From positions 2,418,001 to 2,482,000 of the forward strand of contig NZ_JAFBCB010000001.1 in the NCBI RefSeq assembly GCF_016907455.1: a stretch of DNA of 64,000 nt, in the 5' to 3' direction. Below the pieces are notes generated by a model, which searched no databases, had not been told where the DNA came from, and worked only from the letters and a program-made list of their open reading frames with translations. Both the position numbers and the translations under genes were made by a program. Each line of letters starts with the position of its first letter. The first letter of the stretch is position 1. This stretch comes from Brachybacterium muris. Lineage in GTDB: Bacteria; Actinomycetota; Actinomycetes; Actinomycetales; Dermabacteraceae. Positions 32,926-41,909 of this stretch are shown piece by piece.

Positions 32926-33779
32926 CCCCGGCCTCGTCGGCGCAGGGTCTCGAACAGGCACACAGTGGCAGCGGTGTGGACGTTGAGGGACTCGGCACGG
33001 CCTGCCAGGGGGATCCGCACGGCCAGCGGTGCGGCGTCCAGCGTGGCCTGGTCCAGACCGTGGGCCTCATTGCCCAGCAACCAGCCGATGCGCGCCGGCA
33101 GCTCGGCCTGGAACAGGTCGAGCTCGGCGTACCCGCTGGTGGCGGCCGCGGTGATGCCTGCCTGGGCGAGGGAGGCGAGCACGTCGTCGATCTCGGCTCC
33201 GGTGACCACGGGCAGATGGAAGAGGCTGCCCACGGAAGCGCGCACGGCCTTCGGGGAGTACGGGTCCGCGCTGGTGCGGGTGAGTATCACCAGATCGGCA
33301 CCGGCAGCATCGGCGGTGCGGATCAGGGTGCCCACGTTGCCGGGGTCGCGGACCTCGTGCAGGACGGCCACGGCGAGAGGACCTTCGCCATGAAGCGCTG
33401 CGATGGCGCTTCGCGCCGCAGCAGGATCCTCCTGGGGAAGCCTGGCCACGGCGATCGCTCCCTGCGGGGTGACCAGGGATCCCTCGCCCTCGCGCACCAT
33501 GGCCCGCAGTACGGCGTCGTCGACCCGGTGCACGGTGACCCGTGCATCGGTGGCCAGGGAGGCGAGCTCGGGGTGCTCGGCATCCGCGCGCCCGGTGAGG
33601 TAGAGGTCCAGGGCGCCACCGGGCTGCTCGCCCAGCAGGGAGCGGACGGCCTGGGGGCCCTCCACCCGGAAGCGTTCCTGCTTGCGACGCGCCGAGCGCC
33701 CGGCCAGTGCCGCGATCCGGCGCACCCGCTCGGAGCGGGGCGAGGTGATCGGGGACTGGTCCGGGCGCTCGTTCGTCAC
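32922..33779 (-). CDS. TrmH-family (SpoU) rRNA/tRNA 2'-O-methyltransferase
   Basis: This 285-residue SPOUT methyltransferase has an N-terminal substrate-binding domain (RFRVEGPQAVRSLL) and the knotted catalytic domain. The latter carries motif 1 DPGNVGTLIRTADAAG, motif 2 LGNEAHGL and motif 3 IPLAGRAESLNVHTAATVCLFE (read as IPLAGRAESLNV plus HTAATVCLFE). It likely methylates a ribose of 23S rRNA; exact target unknown. Gene order rplT-trmH is usual in actinobacteria. The GTG start at 33779 is 12 nt from the rplT stop. Confidence 0.92.
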   Translation of the reverse strand: MTNERPDQSPITSPRSERVRRIAALAGRSARRKQERFRVEGPQAVRSLLGEQPGGALDLYLTGRADAEHPELASLATDARVTVHRVDDAVLRAMVREGEGSLVTPQGAIAVARLPQEDPAAARSAIAALHGEGPLAVAVLHEVRDPGNVGTLIRTADAAGADLVILTRTSADPYSPKAVRASVGSLFHLPVVTGAEIDDVLASLAQAGITAAATSGYAELDLFQAELPARIGWLLGNEAHGLDQATLDAAPLAVRIPLAGRAESLNVHTAATVCLFETLRRRGRG

Positions 33780-33791
33780 AGAGGGCGCCGG

Positions 33792-34172
33792 TCAGGCCGC
33801 GGGGGCGTTGACGTCCTTGGGCAGGGCGCCCTTGGCGACCTCGACCAGGGCCGCGAAGGCCGGGGCGTCGTTGACGGCCAGCTCGGCCAGCATGCGACGG
33901 TCCACCTCGACACCCGCGAGGCCGAGGCCCTGGATGAAGCGGTTGTAGGTCATGCCGTTGGCGCGGGCCGCAGCGTTGATGCGCTGGATCCAGAGGCGAC
34001 GGAAGTCGCTCTTGCGGACCTTGCGGTCACGGTAGTTGTAGGTCGCCGAGTGGAGCACCTGCTCCTTGGCCTTGCGGTACAGACGGGAGCGCTGGCCGCG
34101 GTAACCGCTGGCCTGCTCGAGGATCTCCCGACGCTTCTTCTGGGCGTTGACCGCCCGCTTCACGCGTGCCAC
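33792..34172 (-). CDS. rplT: 50S ribosomal protein L20
   Basis: This 126-residue protein binds 23S rRNA early in large-subunit assembly. It shows the basic N-terminus [19 protein letters not shown] with [14 protein letters not shown] and [22 protein letters not shown]. It is in the conserved infC-rpmI-rplT order, 62 nt after rpmI. Confidence 0.98.
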   Translation of the reverse strand: MARVKRAVNAQKKRREILEQASGYRGQRSRLYRKAKEQVLHSATYNYRDRKVRKSDFRRLWIQRINAAARANGMTYNRFIQGLGLAGVEVDRRMLAELAVNDAPAFAALVEVAKGALPKDVNAPAA

Positions 34173-34234
34173 GTGTACTCCTTCTTCGTTCTACGAGTGT
34201 GGGGCGGGGACGGACGTGCGTCCCCGCGCGGGCG

Positions 34235-34429
34235 TCAGCGGCCCAGCAGCTTCTTGATGCGCTTGGTGTCGGACTTGGACACCTCGGTGTCGCTGCCCAG
34301 ACGGCGCTTGCGGGTGGAGGACTTGTGCTCCAGGAGGTGGCGAGCGTTCGCCTTCTCCCGCATCAGCTTGCCCGAGCCGGTCACGCGGACGCGCTTCTTG
34401 GTGCCCGAGTGGGTCTTGTTCTTCGGCAT
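34235..34429 (-). CDS. rpmI: 50S ribosomal protein L35
   Basis: This 64-residue basic protein of the large subunit shows [20 protein letters not shown] at the start and [17 protein letters not shown]. It lies between infC and rplT with short spacers and is co-transcribed with them. Confidence 0.98.
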   Translation of the reverse strand: MPKNKTHSGTKKRVRVTGSGKLMREKANARHLLEHKSSTRKRRLGSDTEVSKSDTKRIKKLLGR

Positions 34430-34453
34430 CTGCCTGTTCTCCTTCGTGCAGTG

Positions 34454-35098
34454 TCAGGACTCGGAATCGGCGCCGGTGACGGCGTCGTTCTCGGTCCCGT
34501 CGGGCGTGGTGGGCGCGGTGTCGTCGCCGCGCTTGTCGGCCTTCTCAGCGTCGGTACGACGCTTGCGCGCCTCCGCCATCGCCTGGGCCTTCTTCTTGTG
34601 CGGACCGAAGACCATCACCATGTTGCGGCCGTCCTGTCGCGGATGCGACTCGACGAAGCCGTACTCGGAGACGTCCTCAGCCATGCGGCCCAGGAGCTTC
34701 ACGCCCATCTCGGGGCGGGACTGCTCACGGCCGCGGAACCGGATGATCACCTTGACCTTGTCACCGCCGGCGAGGAACTTCTCGACGTTGCGGCGCTTGG
34801 TCTCGTAATCATGCTTGTCGATCTTCAGGCCCATCCGGATTTCCTTCTGGACGGTGTTGGCCTGATTCTTGCGCGCCTCGCGGGCCTTCAGATTGGCTTC
34901 GTACTTGTACTTGCCGTAATCCATGAGGCGTGCGACCGGCGGGTTGGCCCCCGGTGCGACCTCGACCAGGTCGAGGTTCGCTTCGTTCGCCAGCCGGAGG
35001 GCGTCCTCCACCCGGACGATGCCGACCTGCTCGCCGGCGGGGCCGACCAGAAGGACCTTGGGCACCCTGATCTGACCGTTGATGCGCTGTTCGCTGAT
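34454..35098 (-). CDS. infC: translation initiation factor IF-3, probable ATC start
   Basis: This 214-residue factor prevents premature subunit joining and checks the start codon. The N-domain starts [17 protein letters not shown]. The linker carries [16 protein letters not shown], and the C-domain carries [17 protein letters not shown] and [12 protein letters not shown]. No ATG, GTG or TTG precedes the conserved N-terminus. An in-frame TGA is four codons upstream, and AGGAG (complement of 35104-35108) lies 5 nt before ATC at 35096-35098. A GTG at 35065 would delete 11 conserved residues. Rare start codons that permit autoregulation are known for infC. The C-terminus has an acidic tail of about 30 residues. 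Confidence 0.93.
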   Translation of the reverse strand: MSEQRINGQIRVPKVLLVGPAGEQVGIVRVEDALRLANEANLDLVEVAPGANPPVARLMDYGKYKYEANLKAREARKNQANTVQKEIRMGLKIDKHDYETKRRNVEKFLAGGDKVKVIIRFRGREQSRPEMGVKLLGRMAEDVSEYGFVESHPRQDGRNMVMVFGPHKKKAQAMAEARKRRTDAEKADKRGDDTAPTTPDGTENDAVTGADSES

Positions 35099-35136
35099 GT
35101 TGGCTCCTCACCTCGGTTCGTGTCGGGCATGACGAA

Positions 35137-35158
35137 GGCCCCCGCAGATGCGGAGGCC
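35137..35158 (-). terminator. attenuator-like hairpin in the infC leader
   Basis: On the complement GGCC-T-CCGCA and TGCGG-G-GGCC pair with one wobble around a very short loop, followed by TTCGTC, about 35 nt before the infC ribosome site. Its place in a long leader suggests a transcription attenuator for the IF3-L35-L20 operon. Control of this operon in the leader is well known in other bacteria. No L20-binding mimic was identified. Confidence 0.5.
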
Positions 35159-35333
35159 CCGTGACGCACGACGCCGAGGCGCCGACCGGGCTGAGTGCCC
35201 GGCTGCGATACTGACCCGGTGACCGATGGCCACGAGGTGGGAGGGGATCTCCACTTCCAGGGAACAGGCCCCTGGCCCCCGCGAACCTCCTGTGAGGCGC
35301 GGAAGAAAGGGAATCGTCATGTTCCGGTCCACT

Positions 35334-35339
35334 ATCCTA
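35334..35339 (-). promoter_or_regulatory. candidate -10 of the infC operon
   Basis: On the complement TAGGAT lies about 235 nt upstream of the infC start in an otherwise gene-free stretch (35099-35402). No good -35 at 16-18 bp was seen (CTGGAC is nearest). The rest of this stretch is leader RNA with several G/C-rich inverted repeats, and no coding potential was found in it. Confidence 0.4.
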
Positions 35340-35402
35340 CCAGCAGCACGCTCATCGTCCAGGTGATGTGCGTCGCGCCAAGCGAGAGCCGAGGGGGAGC
35401 CG

Positions 35403-36272
35403 GTGGCGACCGATCACGAGGGTCCCGGGCCCCACGAGCCCGCAGGGCCCGAGGGACCCGACAGGCCCGACAGCCCGGTCGAGGACTCGCCGCCGGCTGA
35501 GGTCACCGGCCTGCATCCTTCCACCGGTGTGCCCACCGGGACGGCACCGCGGGCGGTACTGCGCCCGGTGCCCGAGGGTTTCCCCACGCCGCCTCCACGG
35601 CCAGCGCGCCCGAACCGTCGGCCCGCGCTGCCCGCCCCCGAGCCGCCCCCGGCGCCGCGGCGCTCCGGCACGGTCATCGCCGTCGCGGTCGGCGCCGCGC
35701 TGGTGCTGCTCCTCGGGATCGCCGGCGCGGTGCTCGCGATGCGGGCTCTCACCGGTGGCCCACCGGGCGGGGCTGCCCCTGCGGTCACGAGCGCCCCACA
35801 GGCCCCGGAGGCCTCCACCGAGACCGGCGCAACGGAGGACGAGTCAGCGGTGGAGCCCGATCAGAACCCCTCCGGTGCTCTCTCCTCCGGGACCGTCCTC
35901 GGTGATGTCACGGTCAGCGTGGTCTCCACCGAAGTGGGCGTGGCTTCCGTCGGTGACGACACGGCGGTGGTGGAGCCTCGCGGGCAGTTCGTCACCGTGG
36001 TCCTGGAGCTCACCAATGACTCCGATCAGGCCTTGTCCCTGGGAGATCGGGGCCAGGTGCAGCTGCAGACCTCCGACGGCGCGCTGTACTACCCGGACCC
36101 CGATGCCTCGGCTGCGCTCGACGCCCCCACTGCCCCCGACGGCGAGGTCCCCGCCGGCGGTACAGGCCGGGTCCATGCAGTCTTCGACATCCCCGCCGAT
36201 GCCGAACCGCAGACACTGCACATCGACCTTACCGAGTACGGGGGCGCCGGCCCGGTTCCCTGGGCCGGCTGA
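35403..36272 (+). CDS. DUF4352-type single-pass membrane protein
   Basis: This 289-residue protein has three parts. The N-terminus is a proline-rich cytoplasmic region (residues 1-85), followed by one membrane helix near 90-112 (VIAVAVGAALVLLLGIAGAVLA). After an acidic linker comes an extracellular beta-sandwich of DUF4352 type (about 160-285), with QFVTVVLELTNDSDQALSLGD. No enzyme motif is seen. The GTG start is preceded by GAGGGGGAG. It lies between infC and the DUF1844 gene and its function is unknown. Confidence 0.75.
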   Translation: MATDHEGPGPHEPAGPEGPDRPDSPVEDSPPAEVTGLHPSTGVPTGTAPRAVLRPVPEGFPTPPPRPARPNRRPALPAPEPPPAPRRSGTVIAVAVGAALVLLLGIAGAVLAMRALTGGPPGGAAPAVTSAPQAPEASTETGATEDESAVEPDQNPSGALSSGTVLGDVTVSVVSTEVGVASVGDDTAVVEPRGQFVTVVLELTNDSDQALSLGDRGQVQLQTSDGALYYPDPDASAALDAPTAPDGEVPAGGTGRVHAVFDIPADAEPQTLHIDLTEYGGAGPVPWAG

Positions 36273-36386
36273 CCACGTCGAGACCGGTTAGCCTCTACTG
36301 TTGTGCCGTCGAGCAGGCAGGCGCCTGCGCCGGCACCCCACCGGGACCCGATCGCCGCGGTCCCTCCCCCGCACCTCAGGAGAGAC

Positions 36387-36761
36387 GTGGACGAGTCCCA
36401 GAAGACACCGGCCGCAGCCGATGCCACCGCCGGCGACCAGGAACTGCGGGACATCGCTGATGTCGCAGCGGTGGAGGTCATCACCAGTTCCTGCGTGCAC
36501 CTGATGAGCGCCGCCGCCGTGAAGGTCGGGCTCGCGGACGACGAGGAGACAGGCGGCTACCAGGACCTCGACGAGGCCCGCAAGCTGATCACCGCTCTCG
36601 CCGGGCTGGTCACCGCCGCGGCCCCCGAGATCGGCAGCGTGCACGCACGGTCCCTCCGTGATGGCCTGCGCTCGCTCCAGCTGGCCTTCGCCGAAGCACT
36701 GCCGTTCCCTGATCCGCCCGGGCAGGCTCCCGGCGAGAAGTGGACCGGCCGGGTGTCCTGA
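36387..36761 (+). CDS. DUF1844 domain-containing protein
   Basis: This 124-residue small helical protein has ELRDIADVAAVEVITSSCVHLMSAAAVKVGL and ARKLITALAGLVTAAAPEIG (given here in pieces), the hallmark of DUF1844 proteins common next to infC in actinobacteria. GTG 36387 follows AGGAG at 4-5 nt. An upstream in-frame ATG would add a low-complexity leader without a ribosome site. Function is unknown. Confidence 0.85.
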   Translation: MDESQKTPAAADATAGDQELRDIADVAAVEVITSSCVHLMSAAAVKVGLADDEETGGYQDLDEARKLITALAGLVTAAAPEIGSVHARSLRDGLRSLQLAFAEALPFPDPPGQAPGEKWTGRVS

Positions 36762-36807
36762 CCCGGGATCACGAGCAGCGATCGCCCCGGGACGCCGAGG
36801 TGGCACC

Positions 36808-38128
36808 TCAGGCGGCGTCACCGAACCTGTCCTCGGCACCCGCCTGCGATGGACCCGTCGGATGCTCATCGCCACCAGCCCGCTCACTGCCACCACGGTG
36901 GCCAGGAGCGCGGCCGAGCCCACGCCCCAGGCCGGCCCGAAGCCGTCGATGACCGCACCGAACAGTGGTGATCCGACCGCGGAGCCGATCGTCATCGCGC
37001 TGCCGTGCCATCCCATGGCCTCGCCGCGCACCTGTTCGGGGACCCGACGCGAGATCGACTCGCTGGTGGCGGTGATGATCGGAGCCAGGGCCAGACCGGC
37101 GAAGAACACGGCCACCCCCAGCCACCAGGGGTTCTCCACGAACGCTACGGGGATCGACAGCAGACCGAGCGCCAGCAGCACCCACAGCGGGCCGATGGTG
37201 CGCCGAGCGGCCCCGTAGGCGAAGCCGCCCACCAGGGAGCCCGCGCACCACACCGACATGATCGGCGCGATCATCGCGGTCGAGCCGACGTCCTCGAGGA
37301 TCGCCACCAGCGACAGGTCGGTTGCGGTGATGGTGGTGGAGCCGACCATGGTGGCGATCAGGGCCGCCATCCCGCCCAGGCTCAGCAGCGCCGTGCGGGC
37401 GCTCACGCCCACCTGCGGGTCGACCACCGGGGTCTGCCCGGTGGTGAGGTCCTCGGCCACCCGCTGTTCGGCGAAGCCCTCCTTCTGCGCGACAGCCGCG
37501 CCTTCGCTGGCCGCAAGTCCCGGCGGGAGCTTCGTGGGCAGCATGACCTGGTCGGAGCGGGTGGGCGGGTCCGCGATCAGCAGGCCGATGCCGGCCAGGG
37601 CGATCAGCCCGGCGACGATCAGCAGCGACACCGGGGTGCCGATGGCGATGGCGGCGATGGTGATCGCGGCGGGCCCCGCCATGAACACCAGTTCGGTGGA
37701 CATGGAGTCCAGCGCGAAGGCGGAGCGGCGCTGCGCGGCCGGCACCAGCACTGACAGAGAGGTGCGCACGATCGACCACACCGGCAGGCTGAAGATGCCT
37801 CCCACGAAAGCGATCAGCACCAGCGTCTCGTAGGGGGGCCATCGACGCGGCGATCAGTGCGAGCGGCTGGATCACGATCGAGGGGATCACCGCTCGGCGC
37901 AGCCCGTACCGGTCCAGCAGTCTGCCGCGCCACGGTGAGGACAGGGATGGTGCCGATGGTGGAGGCCGCCACGATCAGGCCGGCCTCGAAGTAGCTGCGA
38001 TCCAGGGTGAGCACCACGTGAAGGGTGAGCAGCAGGCCCAGGGTGGAGAAGGGGATCCGGGCCAGCAGACCCAGCAGCAGCACAGCGGTGGTGCCCGGGA
38101 TGCTCAGCACCCGGCGATAGGCGTCCAC
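36808..38128 (-). pseudogene. MFS transporter, frameshifted
   Basis: The N-terminal part (GTG at 38128, VDAYRRVLSIPGTTAVLLL) reads in one frame to about 37934. It then needs loss of one base (37933) to reach WRGRLLDRYGLRRAVIPS in a second frame. It next needs loss of one G from the run at 37833-37838 to reach YETLVLIAFVGGIFSLPV and the remaining eight or so membrane segments. The last frame has no stop near the expected end and runs across the antisense of the DUF1844 gene. The second frame stops at 36808. A 12-helix drug or sugar exporter type is likely. Either a decayed gene or base-calling errors explain this. It is last in the his-gene transcript. Confidence 0.75.
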
Positions 38129-38130
38129 GA

Positions 38131-38997
38131 TCAGCCCTCCAGCGCGAGTCGCAGGGAACTGATCCTCTCGGCCACCAGGGGTTCGGCTCCGAGGTGCGCG
38201 GAGATCTCCTGGACCACGGCCTGCACCTGCTCGGCGCTCAGGCCGGGGACCAGGCCGAGGTGGAGGTCCACCTCGCTGCGCTGCCCGGGCCGGGCCACCA
38301 GGGAGGTGACGGGGCCGACGGCTGCCGCCACCTGGTCGAGCACGGAGATCAGTTCGGGGTCCTCATGGGGCGGGATCCAGGTGCGTCCCTGGGCCAGGGC
38401 CCACAGCACCGAGCGCGGGAGCAGGATCGGCCCGCCCTGCTCGGTGGGAGTGTCGGGATCCAGCAGGAGGGCCGTGCAGCCCTCCTGGACGGCGGCCTGG
38501 GCTGCCTGGGGCGCCACCACGGGCACGGGGCGCGCGTCGCCGCGCCAGGTGCTGAGGGCGGTCACCGAGGTGAACAGGGGCAGAACACGGCTGCCGTCCG
38601 GTGCGGTGATCGACACCATCGCCATGTCGGCACCGTTGTCCCCGGTGAGGCCGTGGGCGGTGGCCCCCAGCTCGGTGGCCACCGCCATGATCGGCACCAG
38701 CACCCGGGAGGTGGCGAGCACCTCCACCAGGGCGCAGCGGTGCGGGTCCTCACCGCGCCGGTGCACGGCCAGCGCGTCGGCCAGGGCAGGCGGGGTCGAG
38801 CCGTCGTCCTCGGGGAAGGGGCTGAGGGTGTAGTCGCGTCCGGCCCAGGGCACCCCGGCGGTGTCGGTCAGCGGGGACTTCTCCCGGAAGTGGGCGGGCA
38901 GGCTGCGCTGCGCCGCGCCGCCGGTGGCATCGGAGCTGCCACCGGGGACGGAGCTGTCGTCGGGGGCGGAGCTGTCGTCAGGACCGGGCTCAGTCAT
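38131..38997 (-). CDS. SseB-family protein
   Basis: This 288-residue protein has a low-complexity N-terminus ([16 protein letters not shown]) and then an SseB-type N-terminal domain (about residues 60-180, [34 protein letters not shown]). A C-terminal SseB domain ([18 protein letters not shown]) follows. The family is of unknown function. It overlaps priA by 8 nt, is close to the MFS gene, and so is co-transcribed with the his genes. Confidence 0.8.
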   Translation of the reverse strand: MTEPGPDDSSAPDDSSVPGGSSDATGGAAQRSLPAHFREKSPLTDTAGVPWAGRDYTLSPFPEDDGSTPPALADALAVHRRGEDPHRCALVEVLATSRVLVPIMAVATELGATAHGLTGDNGADMAMVSITAPDGSRVLPLFTSVTALSTWRGDARPVPVVAPQAAQAAVQEGCTALLLDPDTPTEQGGPILLPRSVLWALAQGRTWIPPHEDPELISVLDQVAAAVGPVTSLVARPGQRSEVDLHLGLVPGLSAEQVQAVVQEISAHLGAEPLVAERISSLRLALEG

Positions 38998-39730
38998 CCA
39001 CGCGCCCTGCAACGTCGAGCGCCTCGGGCAGCGTGAATGCGCCCGCATACAGGGCCTTGCCGACGATCGCGCCTTCCACGCCCTCGGCCACCAGGCCACG
39101 CAGGGCCTCCAGGTCCGCGAGAGAGGAGACCCCGCCGGAGGCGACCACGGCGGCATCGGTGCGCGAGCACACCTGGCGCAGCAGGTCCAGGTTGGGGCCG
39201 CGCAGGGTGCCGTCCTTGGTGACGTCGGTGACCACGTAGCGCACGCAGCCGGCCTCGTCGAGACGCTCGAGGGTCTCCCACAGGTCCCCACCCTCGCGGG
39301 TCCAGCCGCGGGCGGCGAGGGTGGTGCCGCGCACGTCCAGGCCCACGGCGATGCGGTCTCCGTGCTCCGCGATCACCTCGGCGGTCCACTCGGGGTTCTC
39401 CAGTGCGGCAGTGCCCAGGTTCACGCGGCGGCAGCCCGTGCTGAGGGCGGCGGCCAGGGACTCGTCGTCGCGGATCCCGCCGGAGAGTTCCACGTTCATG
39501 TCCACCGCGGCGACCACCTCGGCCAGCATGGCGGCGTTGCTGCCCTTGCCGAAGGCGGCGTCGAGGTCCACCAGGTGCAGCCAGCGGGCGCCGCCCTGCT
39601 GGAAGGTGAGGGCGGCCTCCAGGGGTGCGCCGTAGGAGGTCTCGGTGCCGGCCTCGCCCTGGACCAGGCGCACGGCCTTGCCGTCCTGGACGTCGACGGC
39701 GGGCAGCAGTTCGAGCACGGGTGCGGTCAT
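38990..39730 (-). CDS. priA: phosphoribosyl isomerase A (bifunctional HisA/TrpF)
   Basis: This 246-residue TIM barrel has catalytic aspartates in LLPAVDV (Asp13) and VTDVTKDGT (the second, on strand 5). In actinobacteria this enzyme isomerises both ProFAR of histidine synthesis and PRA of tryptophan synthesis. No trpF is visible in the window, which is consistent but not proof. ATG 39730 lies 82 nt after the small membrane-protein gene. Confidence 0.93.
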   Translation of the reverse strand: MTAPVLELLPAVDVQDGKAVRLVQGEAGTETSYGAPLEAALTFQQGGARWLHLVDLDAAFGKGSNAAMLAEVVAAVDMNVELSGGIRDDESLAAALSTGCRRVNLGTAALENPEWTAEVIAEHGDRIAVGLDVRGTTLAARGWTREGGDLWETLERLDEAGCVRYVVTDVTKDGTLRGPNLDLLRQVCSRTDAAVVASGGVSSLADLEALRGLVAEGVEGAIVGKALYAGAFTLPEALDVAGRVDD

Positions 39731-39812
39731 GGGGGCCTCCTGGGCGGGGTACGTGGGTGGGGCGAGAGGGACGAGGGGGAGTCGAGCGGTTCGCCGCGGT
39801 CCGGTCCTGCTG

Positions 39813-39971
39813 TCAGCCGGACTGCAGTCGCCAGACGGACACCCCGATGCACAGCAGGGCGAGCGCGGCCATGGCCACGGTCGCCCACCAGGGCTTGCGT
39901 GTGCGGTAGAAGGACCAGGTGCCTCCCAGCAGCATCCCGCCGGCGAACAGCATCACGAAGGCGAGGGTCAT
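39813..39971 (-). CDS. 52-residue double-span membrane protein between hisH and priA
   Basis: The complement reads an ATG at 39971 that overlaps the hisH stop as ATGA. It continues for 52 codons to a TGA at 39813-39815. The product is [16 protein letters not shown], then [17 protein letters not shown], then [18 protein letters not shown]: two hydrophobic helices joined by a basic loop RTRKPWW. Overlap with hisH makes it translationally coupled. I recall comparable small hydrophobic genes between hisH and priA in other actinobacteria. Function unknown. Confidence 0.75.
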   Translation of the reverse strand: MTLAFVMLFAGGMLLGGTWSFYRTRKPWWATVAMAALALLCIGVSVWRLQSG

Positions 39972-40633
39972 GCGTGGGCCCCCGACCGATCGGCGCCGAG
40001 GCCGGCGAGCCAGTTGCGCAGCAGGCGCGCCCCGGCGGCCCCGGACTTCTCGGGGTGGAACTGGGTGGCGGTAAGCGCACCGTTCTCCACGGCTGCGATG
40101 AAGCGGTCCCCGCCGTGCTGGGCCCAGGTCACCACCGGTGCAGCGATCGGGCCGATGCGCTCCATCTCCCAGGTGCGCGCGGCGTAGGAGTGGACGAAGT
40201 AGAAGCGCTCGTCCTCGATCCCGTCGAACAGGCGGCTCCCCTCCCCCGCCTCGATGCTGTTCCAGCCCATGTGGGGGACGATGTCGGCCTGCAGCCGGGT
40301 GACCTCACCGGGCCATTGGCCCAGGCCCTCGGAGCGTTCACCGTGCTCGTTGCCGGACTCGAACATGATCTGCAGGCCCACGCAGATGCCCATCACGGGG
40401 CGCCCGCCGGCCAGGCGCTGCTCGATGACGCGGTGCCCGCCCACGGCCCGCACCTGGGCGATGGTTGCGGCATAGGCGCCGACACCGGGGACCACGAGGC
40501 CATCGGCCTCGAGCGCTCGGGGGCGGTCGGCGGTGAGGTCGACGTGTGCCCCGGCGGCCTCGAGAGCGCGCACCACGGAGCGCACGTTGCCGGAGCCGTG
40601 GTCCAGGACGACGACGGAAGGGACCTTGCTCAC
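39968..40633 (-). CDS. hisH: imidazole glycerol phosphate synthase, glutaminase subunit
   Basis: This 221-residue class I glutamine amidotransferase feeds ammonia to HisF. The nucleophile cysteine is in GICVGLQ near residue 84, and the His-Glu pair is in [10 protein letters not shown] near 195. The GTG at 40633 overlaps the stop of the preceding hypothetical gene. A very long in-frame upstream extension is shadow sequence. hisF is not in the window. Confidence 0.95.
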   Translation of the reverse strand: MSKVPSVVVLDHGSGNVRSVVRALEAAGAHVDLTADRPRALEADGLVVPGVGAYAATIAQVRAVGGHRVIEQRLAGGRPVMGICVGLQIMFESGNEHGERSEGLGQWPGEVTRLQADIVPHMGWNSIEAGEGSRLFDGIEDERFYFVHSYAARTWEMERIGPIAAPVVTWAQHGGDRFIAAVENGALTATQFHPEKSGAAGARLLRNWLAGLGADRSGAHA

Positions 40634-41265
40634 CGGCGCTTCCTCCCGGAGGGGATCCACTGCAGGGCCTGGGTGCGGGAGATGGTGGCGGGGTCGATAC
40701 CCTCCCCGAGGTCCGCGAGGGTGACGGCGCCCAGCAGCAGTTCCTCGACCGTGTCGGACACCGCGCCGAGCACCAGGGCCGGGGAGACGTCGTCGCCGCG
40801 CTCTCCGTTGCGGTACCGGGTGGCGGTCATGCGGTCGCCGCGGCGCCAAAACAGCACCAGGCCGTTGCGCTGGAGCGCGGTGGAGGTGATGGCGGCGAGG
40901 GCGTGCGCGTCCTGTTCCTGGAGGGGCCCTGCGGCGATGGCGCCGGTGTCGGTGTCCAGCACCCGGCTGCCGGCGGGGATGTCGGTGCCGTCGGTGCGGG
41001 CCTCCCGGCCCAGGCGGATAGCCCCGGCCAGTGCGGTCGCGGCGGCCACCGAGGTGGCGATCACGGCGATGGCGGGCTCGGTGTCCTCGGGGTCGGCCAG
41101 TACGTCCTCGACGGTCAGCGGGGTGTCGTCCATGCTGAAGCCGAGGTCCTGGGTGAGGCGGGCGAACTCGGCGTCGATGTCGGTGCCGGAGCCGTCGGGG
41201 GCGCCGGTTCCGGAGCGGTCCGGGTCGCGGGGCAGCTCGGGATCGGGTCGGTCGGCGGTGGTCAT
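40630..41265 (-). CDS. conserved hypothetical protein of the his operon
   Basis: This 211-residue acidic protein lies between hisB and hisH and overlaps both neighbours by 4 nt. It has no signal peptide or membrane span. A disordered acidic N-terminus (about 1-45) is followed by an alternating alpha/beta region with [30 protein letters not shown] (in pieces: [20 protein letters not shown]). The end is basic (IPSGRKRR). I do not recognise the family. Co-translation with the his enzymes suggests a role linked to histidine synthesis or simple co-expression. Confidence 0.7.
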   Translation of the reverse strand: MTTADRPDPELPRDPDRSGTGAPDGSGTDIDAEFARLTQDLGFSMDDTPLTVEDVLADPEDTEPAIAVIATSVAAATALAGAIRLGREARTDGTDIPAGSRVLDTDTGAIAAGPLQEQDAHALAAITSTALQRNGLVLFWRRGDRMTATRYRNGERGDDVSPALVLGAVSDTVEELLLGAVTLADLGEGIDPATISRTQALQWIPSGRKRR

Positions 41266-41909
41266 AGTGCTCCCTTCGTGGAGGGGACGTCCAGCACGCG
41301 ATCATCCAGTGCGCAGGCGGCGCGCAGTGCCCGGGCGAGGGCCTTGAACTGGGCCTCGACGATGTGGTGGGGGTCCCGGCCGGAGAGCACCCGGATGTGC
41401 AGGCAGATCGCGGCGTGGTGGGCGATGGACTCGAAGACGTGGCGGGTGAGGGACCCGGTGAAGTGCCCGCCGATCAGGTGCAGGGCCTGGGCCTCGCTCT
41501 CACCGGTGTGCACGCAGTAGGGGCGCCCGGACAGGTCCACCACGGCCTGGGCGAGGGCCTCGTCCAGCGGCACCATGGCGTCGCCGAAGCGGGCGATGCC
41601 GCGCTTGTCGCCGAGGGCCTCGCGCAGGGCCTGGCCCAGCACGATCGCGGTGTCCTCGACCGTGTGGTGGGCATCGATGTGGGTGTCGCCGGTGGCGCGC
41701 ACGGTGAGGTCGAAGCGGGCGTGGGCGCCCAGCGCGGTGAGCATGTGGTCGAAGAACGGCACGGTGGTGGAGACGTCCACCTGACCGGTGCCGTCGATGT
41801 CCAGGGTCAGCTCGATGCTGGACTCGCGGGTGGTGCGGGACACGCTGGCGGTGCGGCGCGGACGATCCAGATCCGTGCTGGGCTCCGTGGAACGGGTGGG
41901 GTCGGTCAT
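41262..41909 (-). CDS. hisB: imidazoleglycerol-phosphate dehydratase
   Basis: This 215-residue manganese enzyme removes water from imidazoleglycerol phosphate. Both metal-binding repeats are seen: [17 protein letters not shown] near residue 80 and [17 protein letters not shown] near 180. [18 protein letters not shown] is the usual early motif. There is no fused phosphatase domain. The ATG overlaps the hisC stop. Confidence 0.96.
   Translation of the reverse strand: MTDPTRSTEPSTDLDRPRRTASVSRTTRESSIELTLDIDGTGQVDVSTTVPFFDHMLTALGAHARFDLTVRATGDTHIDAHHTVEDTAIVLGQALREALGDKRGIARFGDAMVPLDEALAQAVVDLSGRPYCVHTGESEAQALHLIGGHFTGSLTRHVFESIAHHAAICLHIRVLSGRDPHHIVEAQFKALARALRAACALDDRVLDVPSTKGAL

Noticed and set aside
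36288-36800. Extension of the MFS frame across the antisense of the DUF1844 gene
   Set aside because: DUF1844 is well supported on the plus strand. The extension is hydrophilic and unrelated to a transporter end.
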